From contig NZ_JADFTZ010000001.1 of assembly GCF_015223105.1 (NCBI RefSeq), positions 310,001 through 374,000 on the forward strand: 64,000 bases of DNA, read 5' to 3'. The notes beneath the pieces are model-generated. The model searched no databases. It worked only from the letters and a program-made list of their open reading frames with translations, and was not told the DNA's origin. The DNA comes from Flavobacterium proteolyticum (lineage in GTDB: Bacteria > Bacteroidota > Bacteroidia > Flavobacteriales > Flavobacteriaceae). A program made the translations under genes and the position numbers. Of this stretch, positions 61,456 through 64,000 are shown piece after piece; the first letter of the stretch is position 1, and each line of letters begins with the position of its first letter.

Positions 61456-62139
61456 ATGAAGTACTTTTTAATCTATATATCGCTGATTTTCTGCGGGTTT
61501 AGCACACATGCTCAAATAAACGAATTAGGTGTATTTGTTGGTGGTGTTAATTATATTGGTGATGTTGGTCCAACGACTTATATCGCGCCAAATGAACCTG
61601 CAATTGGAATTCTATATAAATGGAATAGAAGTCCTCGTCATGCTTATCGTTTTTCATATACCCAAGGGAGTTTGAAATCGAAAGATATAGACAGCGATGT
61701 TCCAAGTAGAAACCTAAGAGGATATTCATTTGAAAATAGCGTAAAAGAATTTTCAGCTGGATTAGAATTTAATTTTATGGATTTTGATTTACATAATTCT
61801 AAAACAAAGGTTTCCCCTTATGTTTACAGTGGTGTAAGTTATTTTATTTATGATGAAATTTACATTTTAGGAAATACTAGTCATATAGATTATCAAAGTA
61901 GTGCTTTCGCTATACCAATGGTAATAGGATTAAAAGGTCGATTTTTTCAAAATTTTATAATTGGAGCAGAAGTTGGATTTCGATATACATTTACCGACAA
62001 TTTAGACGGAAGCAATCCTAAAAACGACAATTTTGAAACGTTGCGTTTTGGGAATTTAAATAGTAATGATTGGTATGTATTTACCGGTTTAACATTAACT
62101 TATACATTTGGCAAAAACCCTTGTTTTTGCACAGAATAA
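61456..62139 (+). CDS. DUF6089 family outer-membrane protein
   Basis: A 227-aa exported beta-barrel-like protein with a signal peptide (1-19, ending THAQ), the family start INELGVFVGGVNYIGDVG and alternating aromatic strands ending in TGLTLTYTFGK plus a terminal Cys pair (PCFC). It precedes uppS by 2 nt and bamA in the same transcript, so a part in envelope biogenesis is likely but unproven. Confidence 0.85.
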   Translation: MKYFLIYISLIFCGFSTHAQINELGVFVGGVNYIGDVGPTTYIAPNEPAIGILYKWNRSPRHAYRFSYTQGSLKSKDIDSDVPSRNLRGYSFENSVKEFSAGLEFNFMDFDLHNSKTKVSPYVYSGVSYFIYDEIYILGNTSHIDYQSSAFAIPMVIGLKGRFFQNFIIGAEVGFRYTFTDNLDGSNPKNDNFETLRFGNLNSNDWYVFTGLTLTYTFGKNPCFCTE

Positions 62140-62141
62140 AG

Positions 62142-62897
62142 ATGGAGCTAGTTCAACAAATAAATACAGCAACTCTACCACAACATTTAGCCATAATTAT
62201 GGATGGAAATGGAAGATGGGCTAAACAAAAGGGATTAATCCGAGCATTGGGTCATGAAAGCGGAACCAAGTCGGTTAAAACCACTGTTGAAACTTGTGCC
62301 AAACTTGGGATAAAAAACCTTACTCTTTATGCGTTTTCAACTGAAAATTGGAATCGTCCAAAATTAGAAGTAGAGACCTTAATGAAACTATTAATCTCTT
62401 CTTTAAAAAAGGAAATTAAAACATTACAAGCCAATAATATTAAATTAAATGCTATAGGAAATTTAACAAATTTACCTTCTAGCGTACAAAAAGAATTACA
62501 AGAAGTAATAGACAAAACTTCTGAAAACACTAGGATGACATTAACTTTAGCCCTTAGTTATGGAGCCAGAGAAGAACTTATTCAAGCTGTTAAAAAAATT
62601 TCAAACAAAGTTAAAAATAATATAATTTCTGAAGAGGCTATTGACGAATCAATTATTAATCAGCATCTTTACACACACAATTTACCTGATGTAGATTTGG
62701 TAATCAGAACAAGTGGCGAACATCGTATAAGTAATTTCCTGCTGTGGCAAATAGCCTATGCAGAATTTTATTTCACAGAAGTCCTTTGGCCTGATTTTTC
62801 AGAAAATCATTTATATGAAGCAATTATTAGTTATCAAAAAAGAGAACGCCGCTTTGGAAAAACTAGCGAACAAATTATACCCGAAAAAAATGTTTAA
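62142..62897 (+). CDS. uppS: Isoprenyl transferase (undecaprenyl diphosphate synthase)
   Basis: Makes the C55 isoprenoid carrier lipid for peptidoglycan and LPS/O-antigen. A 251-aa cis-prenyltransferase with LAIIMDGNGRWAKQKG (catalytic Asp21), HESGTKSVKTTV, FSTENWNRPK, and the C-terminal LVIRTSGEHRISNFLLWQIAYAE. The ATG at 62142, after the DUF6089 stop, is preferred; an in-frame ATG at 62070 lies inside the upstream gene. It overlaps bamA by 8 nt. Confidence 0.97.
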   Translation: MELVQQINTATLPQHLAIIMDGNGRWAKQKGLIRALGHESGTKSVKTTVETCAKLGIKNLTLYAFSTENWNRPKLEVETLMKLLISSLKKEIKTLQANNIKLNAIGNLTNLPSSVQKELQEVIDKTSENTRMTLTLALSYGAREELIQAVKKISNKVKNNIISEEAIDESIINQHLYTHNLPDVDLVIRTSGEHRISNFLLWQIAYAEFYFTEVLWPDFSENHLYEAIISYQKRERRFGKTSEQIIPEKNV

Positions 62898-64000
62898 AAA
62901 AGGATTACAACTACTTTCAATTTTTATATTACTAAACAGCTCATCCATTTTTTCTCAAGACACTAAACTTGAAAACGGAAAAGAATACATATTAGCTAAG
63001 GTATCTGTTACAGGAAAAATTTCCTATAACGAACAAACTGTCACAACCTTTACTGGATTAGAAAAAGGACAATCAATAATTGTTCCTGGAGAAGACATAA
63101 GTATCGCTATTAAAAAACTTTGGAAATTAGGTTTATTTTCTGATGTAAATTTCTATGTTAATGAAATTAAAGGCGATAGTATTTACCTTGAATTAAATAT
63201 CAATGAATTACCAAAAATATCTGATGTTAAAATCAAGGGAGTAAAAAAAGGAAAGTCTGAAGAGATAATCAAAGAAACGGATTTAAAGAAAGGGAAAATA
63301 GTAAACGAAAATTTACTAACTACTACCAAAAACTATATTGAAAACAAATACAAAAAAGACGGTTTTTATAACGCAAAAGTTGCTATTAACACAATTCCAG
63401 ACAGTACTGGAAATGAAGTTAAAATGGTGGTTAACATTGACAAAGGAAGCAAGGTTAAAGTAAGTAGAATTGATTTTGAAGGAAATACTAAAATTACAGA
63501 CTCAAAACTAAAAAAAGCTTTAAAAAATACAAAGGTTAAAAATCCAATTCGAATATTTAAAGCTTCTAAATTTATTAAAGAAAAATACAAAGAGGATTTA
63601 AATACAGTTGTAAACAAATACAAAGAAAACGGTTATCGTGATGCAAGAATTGTTTCAGATTCCGTTGGTTACGACAAAAAGAAGAACACCATTGCTATAA
63701 AAGTCAAAATTGAAGAAGGTAGAAAATACTACTTTGGAGATATTCGTTATTTAGGTAATACCGTTTATACTGATAATTTTTTAAATTCATATCTTGGGAT
63801 TAAAAAGGGGGATGTTTATAATGGTACACTCCTAGAAGAACGAATTGCAGACAAAAGCAAACCCGATGGTGAAGATTTAACTAATTTATACCAAAACAAT
63901 GGATATTTGTTTTCAAATATAAATCCTGTAGAAATCAGAACTGTTAATGACACTATTGATTTCGAGATTAGAATTACAGAAGGTCCAATAGCGTATTTTA
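62890..64000 (+). CDS. bamA: Outer membrane protein assembly factor BamA (Omp85), partial
   Basis: Core insertase of the beta-barrel assembly machine. Only the first 370 residues are in the window: a signal peptide (1-23, ending SIFSQ) and POTRA domains (about 35 onward: AKVSVTGKISYN, GVKKGKSEEIIKETDLKKG, IDFEGNTKITDSKLKKALKNT, IRYLGNTVYTDNFLNSYLGIKKGD). The barrel lies beyond the right edge. It overlaps uppS by 8 nt, implying translational coupling. Confidence 0.95.
   Translation, partial: MFKKGLQLLSIFILLNSSSIFSQDTKLENGKEYILAKVSVTGKISYNEQTVTTFTGLEKGQSIIVPGEDISIAIKKLWKLGLFSDVNFYVNEIKGDSIYLELNINELPKISDVKIKGVKKGKSEEIIKETDLKKGKIVNENLLTTTKNYIENKYKKDGFYNAKVAINTIPDSTGNEVKMVVNIDKGSKVKVSRIDFEGNTKITDSKLKKALKNTKVKNPIRIFKASKFIKEKYKEDLNTVVNKYKENGYRDARIVSDSVGYDKKKNTIAIKVKIEEGRKYYFGDIRYLGNTVYTDNFLNSYLGIKKGDVYNGTLLEERIADKSKPDGEDLTNLYQNNGYLFSNINPVEIRTVNDTIDFEIRITEGPIAYF

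Overview
The window is 64 kb of low-GC, densely coded DNA from a member of the Bacteroidota, most likely a Flavobacterium or a close relative in the Flavobacteriaceae. Signs of this are the Na+-NQR operon, a type IX secretion system (T9SS) plug protein, T9SS C-terminal sorting domains, DUF3667/DUF6089/DUF2797 proteins, a FolK-deoxynucleoside kinase fusion, an S46 dipeptidyl peptidase and many Bacteroidota-type promoter elements (TAnnTTTG). Most of the window is chromosomal core. The accessory parts are about 14.2-20.0 kb and 43.5-46.6 kb. No insertion sequence, prophage, integrase or CRISPR array was seen. Only one gene-free stretch exceeds 300 bases (45.6-45.98 kb), and it holds a direct repeat and a broken gene.

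Layout. 1-3.6 kb (minus): nqrA-nqrB-nqrC-nqrD, the last cut by the window edge. 3.8-6.5 kb (plus): T9SS plug protein, DUF3667 zinc-ribbon membrane protein, apaG. 6.6-14.2 kb: pruA, rsmG, a membrane fatty acid desaturase, an aspartate-type aminotransferase, a U32 (RlhA-like) protein and a Crp/Fnr regulator. 14.2-19.3 kb (minus): a surface-protein cluster with two collagen-like proteins ending in C1q/TNF-like domains, a small T9SS cargo protein and a BspA-like T9SS cargo protein. Divergent from it lies a membrane-bound TPR-LuxR regulator. 21-24.9 kb: pirin, GNAT, mono-cluster Fe-S protein, FMN reductase, fabD, M23 peptidase and a small lipoprotein. 25-30.6 kb: a secreted protein, galE, a DegT aminotransferase, waaA and a GNAT. 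30.6-34.2 kb: S46 peptidase, two tandem small lipoproteins, a DUF1508 protein, tRNA-Gly and tRNA-Leu. 34.3-43.5 kb: mutS, TrmH-like methyltransferase, folK-dNK fusion, sppA and an AsmA-like protein. 43.5-46.6 kb: a cassette with 105-bp direct repeats, a frameshifted lipoprotein carrying a JAMM-like motif, two paralogous small secreted proteins and a broken small gene. 46.7-55 kb: DUF2797, GH3, OmpA, small Cys-containing lipoproteins, clpX, clpP, tig and a 4-TM protein. 55-64 kb: SGNH lipoprotein and FadL porin, an alpha/beta hydrolase with pdxJ, then CBS protein, nadK, DUF6089 protein, uppS and bamA (cut by the window end).

The most striking observation is in the collagen-like gene at 16268-17941. 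Directly after its signal peptide it encodes a domain that aligns almost without gaps to eukaryotic ubiquitin (about 30 identities over 73 positions by eye). It has lost the C-terminal Gly-Gly and is fused to a collagen-C1q stalk, which points to a structural or adhesive exported ubiquitin fold rather than a conjugated modifier. A separate frameshifted lipoprotein gene 26 kb away carries a JAMM/MPN-type motif; any link between the two is speculation. Further observations include a mobile-looking palindrome that became coding sequence inside waaA, an intergenic repeat that supplies the C-terminus of the folK-dNK fusion, and a GGGTAGTT repeat cluster upstream of the LuxR-type regulator.
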